The position numbers and the translations under genes were made by a program. The notes under the pieces were generated by a model, which did no database searches, was not told the DNA's origin, and saw only the letters and a list, made by a program, of their open reading frames with translations. A stretch of 64,000 nt of DNA from Giesbergeria anulus (GTDB lineage: Bacteria; Pseudomonadota; Gammaproteobacteria; Burkholderiales; Burkholderiaceae_C), in contig NZ_FOGD01000002.1 of NCBI RefSeq assembly GCF_900111115.1, forward strand, positions 558,001 to 622,000. Reading direction: 5' to 3'. Shown here piece by piece: positions 53,746-62,062 of this stretch; positions within the stretch are counted from its first letter, which is position 1; the number at the start of each line of letters is the position of its first letter.

Positions 53746-54174
53746 TCAATCCAGAAGCAAACAGCCTTGACGTGCTGCCATCTGCTGGCGACGCTGCTTG
53801 GTCTCAATTTTGCGAATGCGTGATGCCGTCAGTCCAGTAGCCTTTGCCACCTCATGGTAGCTTTGGCCTTGCCCTAACAATGCCATGACGTGCTGCGTTC
53901 TGGCATTGACACTCAGCCGTTCACCACTTGGGATGTATGGTTGAGTACCACTCATGTCTTGCGCAATGCCACGAGCCAATTCCACGGCCAAACTAGCCAA
54001 CTTGGGCATAGGCACCTCGTTAGCCCCCGGTGCCGACAGCAAGGTCAAGTAATGACTGGTGGCAAAGTCGCGCCACACCTGCGGCCACTCCGGCATCATC
54101 AGCGCCTCTAGTGGCTGCAAACGTTCCGCGCCTACAGCACTCAAGTCAATGCGATCAAACAACCTTTCCATCAT
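53746..54174 (-). CDS. Mor-family transcription activator
   Basis: The 142-aa protein has the Mor layout: an N-terminal helical dimer part (LFDRIDLSAVGAERLQPLEA) and a C-terminal helix-turn-helix (SYHEVAKATGLTASRIRKIE). In Mu, Mor turns on middle transcription. ATG 54174 has AGGAG seven bases upstream; GTG 54180 is an alternative. It overlaps GemA by 20 bases. The next phage gene downstream is the head protease, with the usual lysis-to-portal block missing. Confidence 0.82.
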   Translation of the reverse strand: MMERLFDRIDLSAVGAERLQPLEALMMPEWPQVWRDFATSHYLTLLSAPGANEVPMPKLASLAVELARGIAQDMSGTQPYIPSGERLSVNARTQHVMALLGQGQSYHEVAKATGLTASRIRKIETKQRRQQMAARQGCLLLD

Positions 54175-54604
54175 GTCCACGCTCCTGCCATTGTTTTAGC
54201 GCCTCAATCAGCGTATCCAACTGAGCACCAGTAGCGAAGCGTAACGCACTGATATGCACGGTGCGCTCTACCCAAGCATTGAGCGCCTGCGCGCTGGTGT
54301 TGCTCAACAGGCCATCGCGTCCCAACTGGTGCCACAGTGCCCATACCTTGCGCTCCTTTGGGCTGGCATCCTCCTTGGATTGGGCAAAGGCCGCAGCCGA
54401 CATGGGCCGCCGCGCAGTAGCCGGGGCCAATCCCATACGCTCGGTCAGATGCTGCAAATGGTCTCGCACCTGATAGCGTTGGGCCTCGCTCATGGCTTTG
54501 CTGCTGATTTTTCCCGTGAGTTGGTACAGCAGCGCCCGGTAATCGTCATCTGATAGCTGCAACTTGGACTTGAGTACATGGATAGCGGCAATATGCTTGG
54601 ACAT
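54155..54604 (-). CDS. GemA-like protein (Mu gp16, DUF1018)
   Basis: The 149-aa protein starts MSKHIAAIHVLKSKLQLSDD and continues DYRALLYQLTGKISSKAMSE, the classic GemA/gp16 pattern of Mu-like phages. GemA modulates host gyrase-related functions in Mu. ATG 54604 is chosen; a TTG at 54610 is possible. Its ribosome-binding region lies inside the T-run of the terminator at 54616-54634. It overlaps mor by 20 bases. Confidence 0.88.
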   Translation of the reverse strand: MSKHIAAIHVLKSKLQLSDDDYRALLYQLTGKISSKAMSEAQRYQVRDHLQHLTERMGLAPATARRPMSAAAFAQSKEDASPKERKVWALWHQLGRDGLLSNTSAQALNAWVERTVHISALRFATGAQLDTLIEALKQWQERGHDGKVV

Positions 54605-54615
54605 AAGCAAAACCC

Positions 54616-54634
54616 AAAAAAGGCCCGCAGGGCC
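54616..54634 (-). terminator. Terminator just upstream of gemA
   Basis: On the minus strand GGCCC/GGGCC with a three-base loop is followed at once by six T residues. It ends 12 bp before the gemA ATG, so transcripts from the early promoter may stop here before gemA-mor. Confidence 0.75.
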
Positions 54635-54659
54635 GTTAGAAAGTGTTGGACTGGCGCAT

Positions 54660-54694
54660 GGCCATCTTTAGCCTTTTGGAGGCTAAAAATGGCC
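54660..54694. repeat. Long inverted repeat upstream of gemA
   Basis: GGCCAT-C-TTTAGCC pairs with GGCTAAA-A-ATGGCC around the loop TTTTGGA, giving 13 pairs with one mismatch. It lies between the DUF3164 stop (54719) and the terminator at 54634. It could be an operator or an RNA structure acting with that terminator. Confidence 0.8.
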
Positions 54695-54718
54695 TAGGAA
54701 TCGCTATGAATCAGGGTC

Positions 54719-55339
54719 TCACACAGCGGCTACATCCAAACTGATGGGAAGGTATTCACCCGTGGCCTCGTGGCGCTGGTAAAACCGGATGTACGGCTTG
54801 GTGCTGGCCGTTTGCATACTGTCAGCGATGGCCTGCATGGCCTGCTGCCAAGCCTCATCTTTGATGTCCAAACGGCGCAGGCTCAAAACCCGGCCCGTGT
54901 TGATCTTGCCCTCCTTGTCGGTCTGAAAGGCGTGGTTGACCAACACACGGATGTTGTCACTGGCCCCTTGGCTCCAAGTTTGCACGCATTCGTCAATCAG
55001 GGCCTTGGCTGCCATCAGCTGCTCGCCAAAGACAATCCGGTCTTGCATTTGGCGCACCAACTTGAACTTGCCATCAAAACTCACCAGCGTGACATTGCCC
55101 TTGTTGCCGCCACTTTTCACGCCGTACTGTTCTAAGCTGGTGGCGACCAGTGCCGCTACCTCTTGCATGGCATCCAGTTTGAACTTAGCCAAGCTCGCAG
55201 AGCTGTCTTGGGCCATACGGCACAAATCCGTCACCACTTGATGGCGCAGTTTGTCGATGTCCTTGATCTTGCTCTCGGGCACCAAGTTGCCATTGGCATC
55301 TTGCCAGTAGCCGGGGGGGATGGTTGTGGTTTCAGTCAT
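54719..55339 (-). CDS. DUF3164 phage protein (Mu gp8-like position)
   Basis: The 206-aa protein matches DUF3164, an early-region protein of Mu-like phages of unknown function. Landmarks are TTTIPPGYWQDANGNLVPES at the start, VSFDGKFKLVRQMQDRIVF in the middle and LRRLDIKDEAWQQAM near the end. It is followed by the long inverted repeat and a terminator before gemA. The start ATG 55339 lies 47 bp after the upstream gene. Confidence 0.87.
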   Translation of the reverse strand: MTETTTIPPGYWQDANGNLVPESKIKDIDKLRHQVVTDLCRMAQDSSASLAKFKLDAMQEVAALVATSLEQYGVKSGGNKGNVTLVSFDGKFKLVRQMQDRIVFGEQLMAAKALIDECVQTWSQGASDNIRVLVNHAFQTDKEGKINTGRVLSLRRLDIKDEAWQQAMQAIADSMQTASTKPYIRFYQRHEATGEYLPISLDVAAV

Positions 55340-55386
55340 GTCAGATTTCTCCTATAGGTAGTGGGTAAAAGTTGAAGGTCGGCGTG

Positions 55387-55818
55387 TCAGCCCCGCACAT
55401 AGCTGCCCCGATACGCTAGGCGCTCATCGCCCCGGCGGCTGGGTGCGCCCAAGTGCTCCTGTGCCCCTGCCCGTGCAGGCTGCCAAGAGTCCGGGGCGTA
55501 GTGCCCCGCCATCACCTGCACCTGCCGGGGCGGCACGATGGCGGCAGGTAGTGCCTCCTGTTGCGTTGCGCTGTACCAGCATCGGGTAAGGCCATCACCG
55601 CGCACCGTTAATCGCCCCTCACGGGCCAGCCCATTGAGGCTTTCAACCAGCCCATTCAAAGCGCCATCACTGAAGTAATGGGAAAAACCAAACACCACTT
55701 CTGCCAATTCCGGTAGGCGGCAGCCATACGGTGCCCGGCTGGCAATATGCTCAAGAAGGCGTTGCACGCGCATGGCATGGGGGTTGCGTTGTGGCATGGG
55801 GGTGGTGCTGGAAGTCAT
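55387..55818 (-). CDS. Phage early protein with winged-helix-like part
   Basis: The 143-aa product has a region (MRVQRLLEHIASRAPYGCRL, then PELAEVVFGFSHYFS) that looks like a small winged helix-turn-helix, suggesting DNA binding. The C-terminus is Pro/Arg-rich. Its start lies inside the upstream gene (68-base overlap in another frame). ATG 55818 is chosen over a TTG further up. Function is unknown. Confidence 0.6.
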   Translation of the reverse strand: MTSSTTPMPQRNPHAMRVQRLLEHIASRAPYGCRLPELAEVVFGFSHYFSDGALNGLVESLNGLAREGRLTVRGDGLTRCWYSATQQEALPAAIVPPRQVQVMAGHYAPDSWQPARAGAQEHLGAPSRRGDERLAYRGSYVRG

Positions 55819-56827
55819 GGGGCATCTTTCGGACAAGGGTTTGAACAAGCGCGGGAGGTATCAATGCAGTCAGGCGGTCACGCCACTGGCTAGGCCAACA
55901 TCGCCAGCGCAAGGCCACGTTTCGGAGGTGTTGCCATTGCAGGAGGGGTAAAACAGCAGTGTGGGCAGGCAGTGCTGCTGGAAGTGCTGGGGGAAGTACC
56001 ACCGGCTGGCTGATAGGTGGCACTGCGGTAGCCACCGCCGGGGCTGCTACAGCTTGGGTTTGGATGGCCGCTGTGGCGGGCAGGGCCAGCGTCCACAGCA
56101 AAGCCGCCATCAACTCCAGCAGCAGGCTTTGCACCAAAGCCGAGACCAACGCCACCGTACCCACTTCCAGCCCGGTGATAGATGCCAGGCGGGCATCGAC
56201 GGGGTCGGTGGCTTGTGTTGCCCGCTGGCGGTCTTGCCCAGCAGCAGCATCGGCCAGTTGGGTGCGCAGTGCAGCAGCACGCTGGGCGCTAGAGCGCTCG
56301 TCTTGCAGCGCTTGCACCCGTGCGTCGGCAGCCAACACACTGGCTTGGGCGCTGTGGCAACGTTCCCCCGACTGAGCCGTGCACCGTGCCAACCCGGCTT
56401 GTGCCTGCGCCAATTTGGCACTGGCTTGGGCCAGATCAGCTGCCACGGCAGGCACAGCACGGGTGGCCGCATGAGCCTGCAACTCAAACTGCAACGCCTG
56501 TGTGTGTCCGCTGGGTGCTACCACTGCCGCCCGTTGCACACCGGCCCGCTCTTGCACCCCGGCAAAGTAATGGGCATGGTGATACAGCGTTGCTGCCACA
56601 CAGCCCATAAACAGGGCTTGCGCCAAACGGTTGCGCCGTGCCAGCGCTGGCAGCATATGGGCACCCAGTACCAGTGCCACCGCCACGGCGGTCACCACAG
56701 TTCGGTCGTCGCTGGTAGCTGCCCGCTCGACAGCCGCAGCAGCGGCCATCACGGCACACACCCCCGACACCGCCAACGCCAGTGCCGCACATAGGCCACG
56801 GCGCACGATTGCTAGGGTTTGGCTCAT
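55751..56827 (-). CDS. Phage membrane protein with coiled coil, function unknown
   Basis: The 358-aa protein has membrane helices near residues 10-30, 45-62, 65-85 and 215-245. A helical coiled-coil region lies between the third and fourth (LAQASAKLAQAQAGLARC and QRAAALRTQLADAAAGQ). The C-terminus is Pro- and Arg-rich. It overlaps the upstream gene by four bases. A four-helix membrane protein is not usual in the early operon of Mu-like phages. It could be a moron that changes the host envelope or blocks other phages, but nothing in the sequence proves it. Confidence 0.65.
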   Translation of the reverse strand: MSQTLAIVRRGLCAALALAVSGVCAVMAAAAAVERAATSDDRTVVTAVAVALVLGAHMLPALARRNRLAQALFMGCVAATLYHHAHYFAGVQERAGVQRAAVVAPSGHTQALQFELQAHAATRAVPAVAADLAQASAKLAQAQAGLARCTAQSGERCHSAQASVLAADARVQALQDERSSAQRAAALRTQLADAAAGQDRQRATQATDPVDARLASITGLEVGTVALVSALVQSLLLELMAALLWTLALPATAAIQTQAVAAPAVATAVPPISQPVVLPPALPAALPAHTAVLPLLQWQHLRNVALRWRCWPSQWRDRLTALIPPALVQTLVRKMPHDFQHHPHATTQPPCHARATPS

Positions 56828-57429
56828 GGCGTGACACCTTTTGGGCGGAGCATTTCTGCCCACCGCTGGCGCACCTCCTCTGGCATGGCCCCTGCTTTTC
56901 GGCTATCGGCCTCTATTTTCAGCAGCGCCGGATCGCGTTGCAGCGCATCAGCAATAGCCACCCCTTGGCCCCGCACGGTGACGGCGGCAGGCCGTGGCGC
57001 AGTACGCTGTTGCAACTGCTGCTCTTGCTCTTGTGCTGCCTCATGTTTGTCGGCCTGCCCCGCCAGAATCGCGTACAGATAGCCATGCCCCTTCATAGGC
57101 AGTTCCAGACGCCCGGCATCACGGGCCGCCAGCATCTGCTCAATGGCCTGCCCCCATGCAGACCGAGGTAGCAACCACTCCCGGCCTTTGTAGTTGATGG
57201 CTCCGCGTTCTAAATCTGGCAGCAATTGCAGCAACAGCTTGATTTTCTTGGGCAGGGTCAAGCGGGTTTTGGGTGGTGTAAACAGGCTGATGTATTGCAG
57301 CACCTGCTGGCCCAGCGGTACGCTGATGGCAATCAGGCGCTCCACGGCGCGCTGATCGACTTCATGGGCAAACAAGGCCATCAACTCTAGGTGTGTCCCA
57401 CAAGCGGGGCAATGCAGATCGGTCGTCAT
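56824..57429 (-). CDS. Phage early protein with Zn-ribbon-like start
   Basis: The 201-aa product starts MTTDLHCPACGTHLEL, with one Cys pair. It then has a helical part (QRAVERLIAISVPLGQQVLQ) and a region with FTPPKTRLTLPKKIKLLLQL. It lies right after the MuB-like gene and before the membrane protein, coupled to it by a four-base overlap. Similar proteins are found in D3112/B3-like early operons, but the function is unknown. Confidence 0.65.
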   Translation of the reverse strand: MTTDLHCPACGTHLELMALFAHEVDQRAVERLIAISVPLGQQVLQYISLFTPPKTRLTLPKKIKLLLQLLPDLERGAINYKGREWLLPRSAWGQAIEQMLAARDAGRLELPMKGHGYLYAILAGQADKHEAAQEQEQQLQQRTAPRPAAVTVRGQGVAIADALQRDPALLKIEADSRKAGAMPEEVRQRWAEMLRPKGVTP

Positions 57430-57430
57430 A

Positions 57431-58636
57431 TCAGCACCCCGCAATCACTTGGGCATCCACCTGCGGCCAGCCTGTGCGGGCGGCGGCATTCATGGCGCGG
57501 CAAAGCAAGTTGTTCACCACCAGCGGGTGGCAAATGCTGCGTGCATCCGAGGCGCGGCCACCACGGGGCATATGAATCAGGCGGGCGCGGATAGCATCTG
57601 CTGCATCCGGTGCCATCACGGCGTCGTACTGGATACCAAAGCGGCCCAACTTGTGGCGCAAGTAGCCTTCCAGTTCGGTATCCAGCGGCTCCAACTCCAC
57701 CACTTCACAACGCTGCACCACCTCGCGCAATTCTGCGTTGTGGCCGCTGAGACGCTCGCGCAGTTCTGGCTGACCAATCAAGGCGATGCCCAGCAGCCGC
57801 TGCATCCCATCCTTCAGCTCCAAAAAGCGCTTGAGGTGTTTGAGCGTGGGTGTTGGTAGGCAATGAGCCTCCTCAATCAGCAGCAAGTGGTGACGCCCTA
57901 CGTTGCGGCTGGCCTTGAGCAGGCTGTGGATGTGGGCAAACCGCTTCTGTGGGCTATTGGGCAAAACCGCCGTAGAGTTCAAGGCCCGCGCAATCGACTC
58001 GGCAATCGCATTGCTTTTGAGGGTCTTGCCCTTGCTGTCGGTTTCTTCCATCGCCAGCACATAGGGCCGGATGATGAGCACATCGCGGCGCTCGGCCTTG
58101 ATGCGCTCTTCCAAGTCCTCGGCCAGCGTGGTTTTGCCTGCGCCACTCTCGCCTACTACCGCTAAGAAGCCGTGGTGCTGAGCGCAATCCATCAGCGCCG
58201 CACGCACATAGCGCACGCTGGGGGTTTGATAGACATCATCCGGGCTTTGCACATCGTCCACAAACGGATTGCGCGGCAAAGCAAAGTGCTTGCGGGCTTC
58301 GGGGGTTAAAGATTCGTTTTGCAGTAGCATCGGGTCTTCCTCATTGCTAGGGTTGATTTGGGCCTCCAAAGAGACCTCGGGGACGGCATTGCAGGTGTGC
58401 GAGACCTGCAATGCCAATTTCTTTGTGGGGGTGCTGGCAAACAGGGCCATCAGTTGTTCGGCGCTGGCACCGTGCTGGCGCAAGCACTGCGCTAGGCGCT
58501 GGCGTGCTTGATGGGGATTGCGGTCAGGCCATTGCCCTGCATTGATACGGCTCACGGTGGACTGACTCAACCCCGTGTGCAGGGCCACTTCGCGCTGGCT
58601 CAGGCCCAATTGCTCTAAGGTCAGGTTGAGGCTCAT
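57431..58636 (-). CDS. MuB-like AAA ATPase, transposition activator
   Basis: The 401-aa protein has an N-terminal helix-turn-helix (LGLSQREVALHTGLSQSTVS, residues 10-30) and a AAA ATPase domain with Walker A GESGAGKTT (162-170) and Walker B HHLLLIEEAH. In Mu, the MuB ATPase selects target DNA and activates the transposase. Its start overlaps the transposase stop by four bases. Both domain order and location fit the MuB role. Confidence 0.88.
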   Translation of the reverse strand: MSLNLTLEQLGLSQREVALHTGLSQSTVSRINAGQWPDRNPHQARQRLAQCLRQHGASAEQLMALFASTPTKKLALQVSHTCNAVPEVSLEAQINPSNEEDPMLLQNESLTPEARKHFALPRNPFVDDVQSPDDVYQTPSVRYVRAALMDCAQHHGFLAVVGESGAGKTTLAEDLEERIKAERRDVLIIRPYVLAMEETDSKGKTLKSNAIAESIARALNSTAVLPNSPQKRFAHIHSLLKASRNVGRHHLLLIEEAHCLPTPTLKHLKRFLELKDGMQRLLGIALIGQPELRERLSGHNAELREVVQRCEVVELEPLDTELEGYLRHKLGRFGIQYDAVMAPDAADAIRARLIHMPRGGRASDARSICHPLVVNNLLCRAMNAAARTGWPQVDAQVIAGC

Positions 58637-60411
58637 AGACCACCCCCAGCCACTACACGCAACCTGCCGCGCACGGTCAAGCGGTCTTCTAGGGCATCGA
58701 GTTCATCCTCTGGCACCCCATCGGGATACTGGTTACGCAGCGTGGCCACAAGCTCTTGGCTCATCGTCATGCCACGGGCCACCAGCGCTTGGGCTGCTTC
58801 AAACTGGCTCAAGGTACGCACACGGGTCGGCATCCGGCTGCTGCTGGCATTGGGGGCCAGCTCGGTGCCGCGTTTGGGCAGATAGTTGCGTTCAGGCGTT
58901 TGGTCGATCACTGCAAAGGGATCAATGCGGCCACCAAAAGGCACGGCCTTGGCTTTGCGCTGGGCTTTAGCCTCTTCATCGGTAGTCGCATCCATCGCAA
59001 AGCGCTCCACCTCTTGGCGGTTGGCTTCCAATGCCGTGTTGGCCGGACGTGTCCAGTCTTCACCAATTACATTGGCATCCACCCGGAATCCGGCCTCGTT
59101 GCGCGCCACCAGTGGGATGGTGTGCAACAACTCGTTGCCATCGGCATCGGTATCCACCACCGTGGCAGCATTGGGCACATAGGGGTTGAGGGCAATGTGC
59201 AGCTTCTCGCCCACCATCACCTTTGGTACATGGCGCACGTCATATTCATTGCCCTTGAAGCTCACCGTCAGGGTGTCGCTGACTTTGCGCTGCTCCGGCG
59301 TATGTGTCAGCAATTCTTGGCACATCTCTAGCGGCGGGGCCAGCCGCAACTGCTCGGCAGTAATGGTCAGCCATTGGTCATACCGGGTTTTGCCGTGGCG
59401 GGTGTGTACCTTGTTGGCGTTGTACCAACGCGCCCAGCGTTGGGCTTGGGCATTCAGGTCTGTCAGGTCAGCCACGGGACGCAAGCGCAGGCCGCTTTCA
59501 AAGCTGCGCTCAATCAGGTCACGGGCCTTTTCTACCTGCCCCGTGGCGCGGGCATTGCCGGGGGCGTGGGCAATGAGTTTGACCTGTAAGCGCCGTGCCA
59601 AATTGGCAAACAAGCCGCTGGTGTTGGCACTGCCCATGTCCATCATCAGGATGAATGGGACACCGTGGAACGGGTCGCCATCCCGCTGCTGAATAGCTGC
59701 CATAAAGCTCTCGGCCAGATTGACCCCGCTCTCGGCCCCCAGCACGTAATGCACAAAGATCGTGCTGCTGTAGTGGTCAGTGACCTCATACGACCACACC
59801 CGGTCGGACTCGATGCGCTTGAGGTTGGCAGGCTTGTTCTTATAGAACTGATCACGCTCCATCACTTGCAGGCCCGATTCGGCGGGGGTGCGGGCGTTGA
59901 GGTAATACAACACGCACAGAGAGGCATCAATTTGCCAAACGTGGTTGGGGTGCAAGCTCTGGAGTTCTACAGCGGGTTCCGGGCGATTGAGCTGGTCGGG
60001 GTGCAGGCTGTAAGCGCGCAAGGCACGGGCAATGGCAGAGTCCGACAAAGGCTTGACTTCGCCCGTGGCCGGGTCAATGCGCTCGGCCCGCACTTCGCCG
60101 TTGGCGCGCAGCATGTCCACGGCTTGGCCGATGGACATCAGGCGCTTGTTGGTTTTGCGGTGGCTGACCATCAGCATGGCGCTGATGGCAATGGCCTCGT
60201 CGCGGGTGAGTGAGACATCGCCCGCATCGCTGCGTTGTTTGCGTTCGGGTTTCACGGTAACTTTTTTCAGGTAACGGTGGAGGGTGGCGCGGCTCACGCA
60301 CAGCTCACGGCAGGCGGCGTCATAGATGGCTTGCTTGCCGCCACTCGGGGCGGCTGCGGCAGCCTGGGCGATCTGCGTCAGGCGCTGGATTTGCACGGGG
60401 TTGAGTGGCAT
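58633..60411 (-). CDS. DDE transposase (Mu A / D3112 type)
   Basis: The 592-aa protein has an N-terminal helix-turn-helix part, an rve-type catalytic core and a C-terminal beta-barrel-like part. The likely catalytic acids are Asp162 (VWQIDASL), Asp258 (MMDMGSANT) and Glu294 (TGQVEKARDL), with 35 residues between the last two. It moves the phage by replicative transposition. ATG 60411 is the only sensible start. It overlaps the MuB-like gene by four bases. Confidence 0.9.
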   Translation of the reverse strand: MPLNPVQIQRLTQIAQAAAAAPSGGKQAIYDAACRELCVSRATLHRYLKKVTVKPERKQRSDAGDVSLTRDEAIAISAMLMVSHRKTNKRLMSIGQAVDMLRANGEVRAERIDPATGEVKPLSDSAIARALRAYSLHPDQLNRPEPAVELQSLHPNHVWQIDASLCVLYYLNARTPAESGLQVMERDQFYKNKPANLKRIESDRVWSYEVTDHYSSTIFVHYVLGAESGVNLAESFMAAIQQRDGDPFHGVPFILMMDMGSANTSGLFANLARRLQVKLIAHAPGNARATGQVEKARDLIERSFESGLRLRPVADLTDLNAQAQRWARWYNANKVHTRHGKTRYDQWLTITAEQLRLAPPLEMCQELLTHTPEQRKVSDTLTVSFKGNEYDVRHVPKVMVGEKLHIALNPYVPNAATVVDTDADGNELLHTIPLVARNEAGFRVDANVIGEDWTRPANTALEANRQEVERFAMDATTDEEAKAQRKAKAVPFGGRIDPFAVIDQTPERNYLPKRGTELAPNASSSRMPTRVRTLSQFEAAQALVARGMTMSQELVATLRNQYPDGVPEDELDALEDRLTVRGRLRVVAGGGL

Positions 60412-60431
60412 CGTGGCGGTGCGTATGCAGC

Positions 60432-61307
60432 TTATTTAGACCATTGCGCCACTTCGGCGGCCAGGGCGGCATCGGCAGCAGTGCTGACATCAGGCAAGTT
60501 GAATTCCTCACGCAGCGCATTCAGATCGGCCTGCACCTGCCCCACCAAACCAGCCATAAACACCGTCTTGCCTGTGCCATCGGGGGCGTCGTTCAAGGCT
60601 TGCAGTGCTTGGCGCAGGCCACCCCGGATAGCCCCCAGCGCATCGCGGGTGATGGCGGTGGCCTCTTTCATGGTCTTTTCTAAGGCTTCGTCAGGCGGTA
60701 GCTTTTGGATGAGTTGTTTTTCGCGTTCAAGCTGGTCAATCTTGGTGTTCTTGTTCACCATCAGCTTTTCGACGGCCTCTTTTTCGCCAGACAATTCGCG
60801 TACCTTGGCCCGCAACTGGCTGGCGCTCAGGCGGTCGATGTCATCAAGTTCGGCCACGCTTTCCAGCACGTCGTCGTCATGGGTAACCAGTTCTAGGAAT
60901 GCGCTGGCACTTTTGACCTGCGTGCTCAAAAGTTCCAATTTGGAACTTTTGATGGTTTTTGCTGCAGCCTGCATGAACCGAAAAGCCGTCGTCTTGGCAA
61001 ATCCCAACATCTCTACGCGCTGTGTAAATTCACCGTGCGGGGTCAATTCCTTCAAGATCAGCAGGCGTTTGCCCGTTTCCAAAATAGCTTCGACCGTGCG
61101 CTTTTGATAGAAGCGGATTTCATCTTCCAACGCACCCACGGTCATTGCGCCTTGGTAGCCCATGTGATGGGCCACTTCTTTGGCTTTGGTGCTGGCATCC
61201 ATAGTCAGGATGGCCAACTTATCCACCGGGTTGGTGGCATTCAAAGGTAGGTCAATGGTGCGGTCGTCAACGACCGCAACTTGGGGGGTGGGGGTATGGC
61301 GAGCCAT
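60432..61307 (-). CDS. DUF3102-like phage protein
   Basis: The 291-aa product is largely helical. It resembles DUF3102 early-phage proteins: EAILETGKRLLILKELTPHG, then FTQRVEMLGFAKTTAFRFMQ, followed by a coiled coil (KEAVEKLMVNKNTKIDQLER). The first part suggests a helix-turn-helix that reads DNA, and the second a self-association region. It lies 21 bp upstream of the transposase. It is probably a regulator or partitioning-like factor, but this is not proven. Confidence 0.72.
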   Translation of the reverse strand: MARHTPTPQVAVVDDRTIDLPLNATNPVDKLAILTMDASTKAKEVAHHMGYQGAMTVGALEDEIRFYQKRTVEAILETGKRLLILKELTPHGEFTQRVEMLGFAKTTAFRFMQAAAKTIKSSKLELLSTQVKSASAFLELVTHDDDVLESVAELDDIDRLSASQLRAKVRELSGEKEAVEKLMVNKNTKIDQLEREKQLIQKLPPDEALEKTMKEATAITRDALGAIRGGLRQALQALNDAPDGTGKTVFMAGLVGQVQADLNALREEFNLPDVSTAADAALAAEVAQWSK

Positions 61308-61337
61308 AGATAAATCTCCAAAAAATAAGGGCTAGGG

Positions 61338-61739
61338 TTAGCGGGGGGTGCGCTCAGCCAACGCTTCGGCGCTGTGGCTGTGTGGGCGATAGCGTTGGTC
61401 AATGCCAGCGGCATCACCGACGGGAACGCTATAGCGCTGGCTGAGGTCGTCCAGTTGGCGCTTTGCCGCATTTAGGTTGCTGCCCACGGTGACCGCGATG
61501 CGGACAAACTGCACGCCCAAACGCCAGCGTTTGGTATGGGCTACCTGTTCTACAAAACCTGTGCTGGCGAGTGCAGGCAGGTTCTGGCTTACCCAGCTTG
61601 GTGCTACATCCAGCCCCTTGGCAATTTCTCCGGGGGCCAAGCCCAGTACCTCGTGACCTGCCAAAAGGCGAAATAGCTCACAAGTTTTGCGAATAGGGCC
61701 TGCCAAGGTGGCAGCCGATTCATTCGTTGCAGATGCCAT
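61338..61739 (-). CDS. Phage regulator with IclR-like helix-turn-helix
   Basis: The 133-aa protein has a winged helix-turn-helix resembling IclR (APGEIAKGLDVAPSWVSQNL, then LASTGFVEQVAHTKRWRLG). The remaining part has no effector-binding domain. It lies second in the early operon after the Ner-like gene. It probably tunes early transcription. The ATG at 61739 is the first in frame. Confidence 0.75.
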   Translation of the reverse strand: MASATNESAATLAGPIRKTCELFRLLAGHEVLGLAPGEIAKGLDVAPSWVSQNLPALASTGFVEQVAHTKRWRLGVQFVRIAVTVGSNLNAAKRQLDDLSQRYSVPVGDAAGIDQRYRPHSHSAEALAERTPR

Positions 61740-61778
61740 GTGTGAAAATCCTTCGGAATAAGTAGTTGGAGATGGGTC

Positions 61779-61973
61779 TCAGGCCGTGGTCTTGGTCTGG
61801 TCTGGCTTGAGTCCCAGCTTCACGGCGATGTCGTGGGCTGCCCCTCGGGTGCCCTTGTCAAAGCCGTTGAGCACGCGCAGTACTTGGTTGGGCCGATAGT
61901 TGTGGTCTTTGGCCCACTGGGTGAAGGTTTCACCGCGTGCACGGAACTGCTCTTTGATTTGATCGGGGGTCAT
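61779..61973 (-). CDS. Ner-like DNA-binding protein (BcepMu gp16 family)
   Basis: The 64-aa protein (MTPDQIKEQFRARGETFTQW, then NQVLRVLNGFDKGTRGAAHD) matches the small DNA-binding family named after BcepMu gp16, which takes the Ner place in the lysis-lysogeny switch. ATG 61973 has AAGGA six bases upstream; the in-frame extension to 62042 crosses the operator and is rejected. It is the first gene of the lytic operon, opposite to the repressor. Confidence 0.85.
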   Translation of the reverse strand: MTPDQIKEQFRARGETFTQWAKDHNYRPNQVLRVLNGFDKGTRGAAHDIAVKLGLKPDQTKTTA

Positions 61974-62013
61974 TGCGTCCTTTCGTATGTCAAATTGATT
62001 TGCTATGTGGTGG

Positions 62014-62042
62014 ATTATGGGTAAAAAATTACCCATTTGCAA
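62014..62042 (-). promoter_or_regulatory. Early lytic promoter with operator in the spacer
   Basis: On the minus strand TTGCAA (-35) and CATAAT (-10, five of six consensus bases) are 17 bp apart. The spacer is filled by a perfect inverted repeat ATGGGTAA-AAAA-TTACCCAT (62017-62036). A repressor dimer there would block RNA polymerase. A further half-site-like ATGGG lies at 62049-62053 near the repressor start. Confidence 0.7.
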
Positions 62043-62062
62043 TAGTCAATGGGAATTTATTT

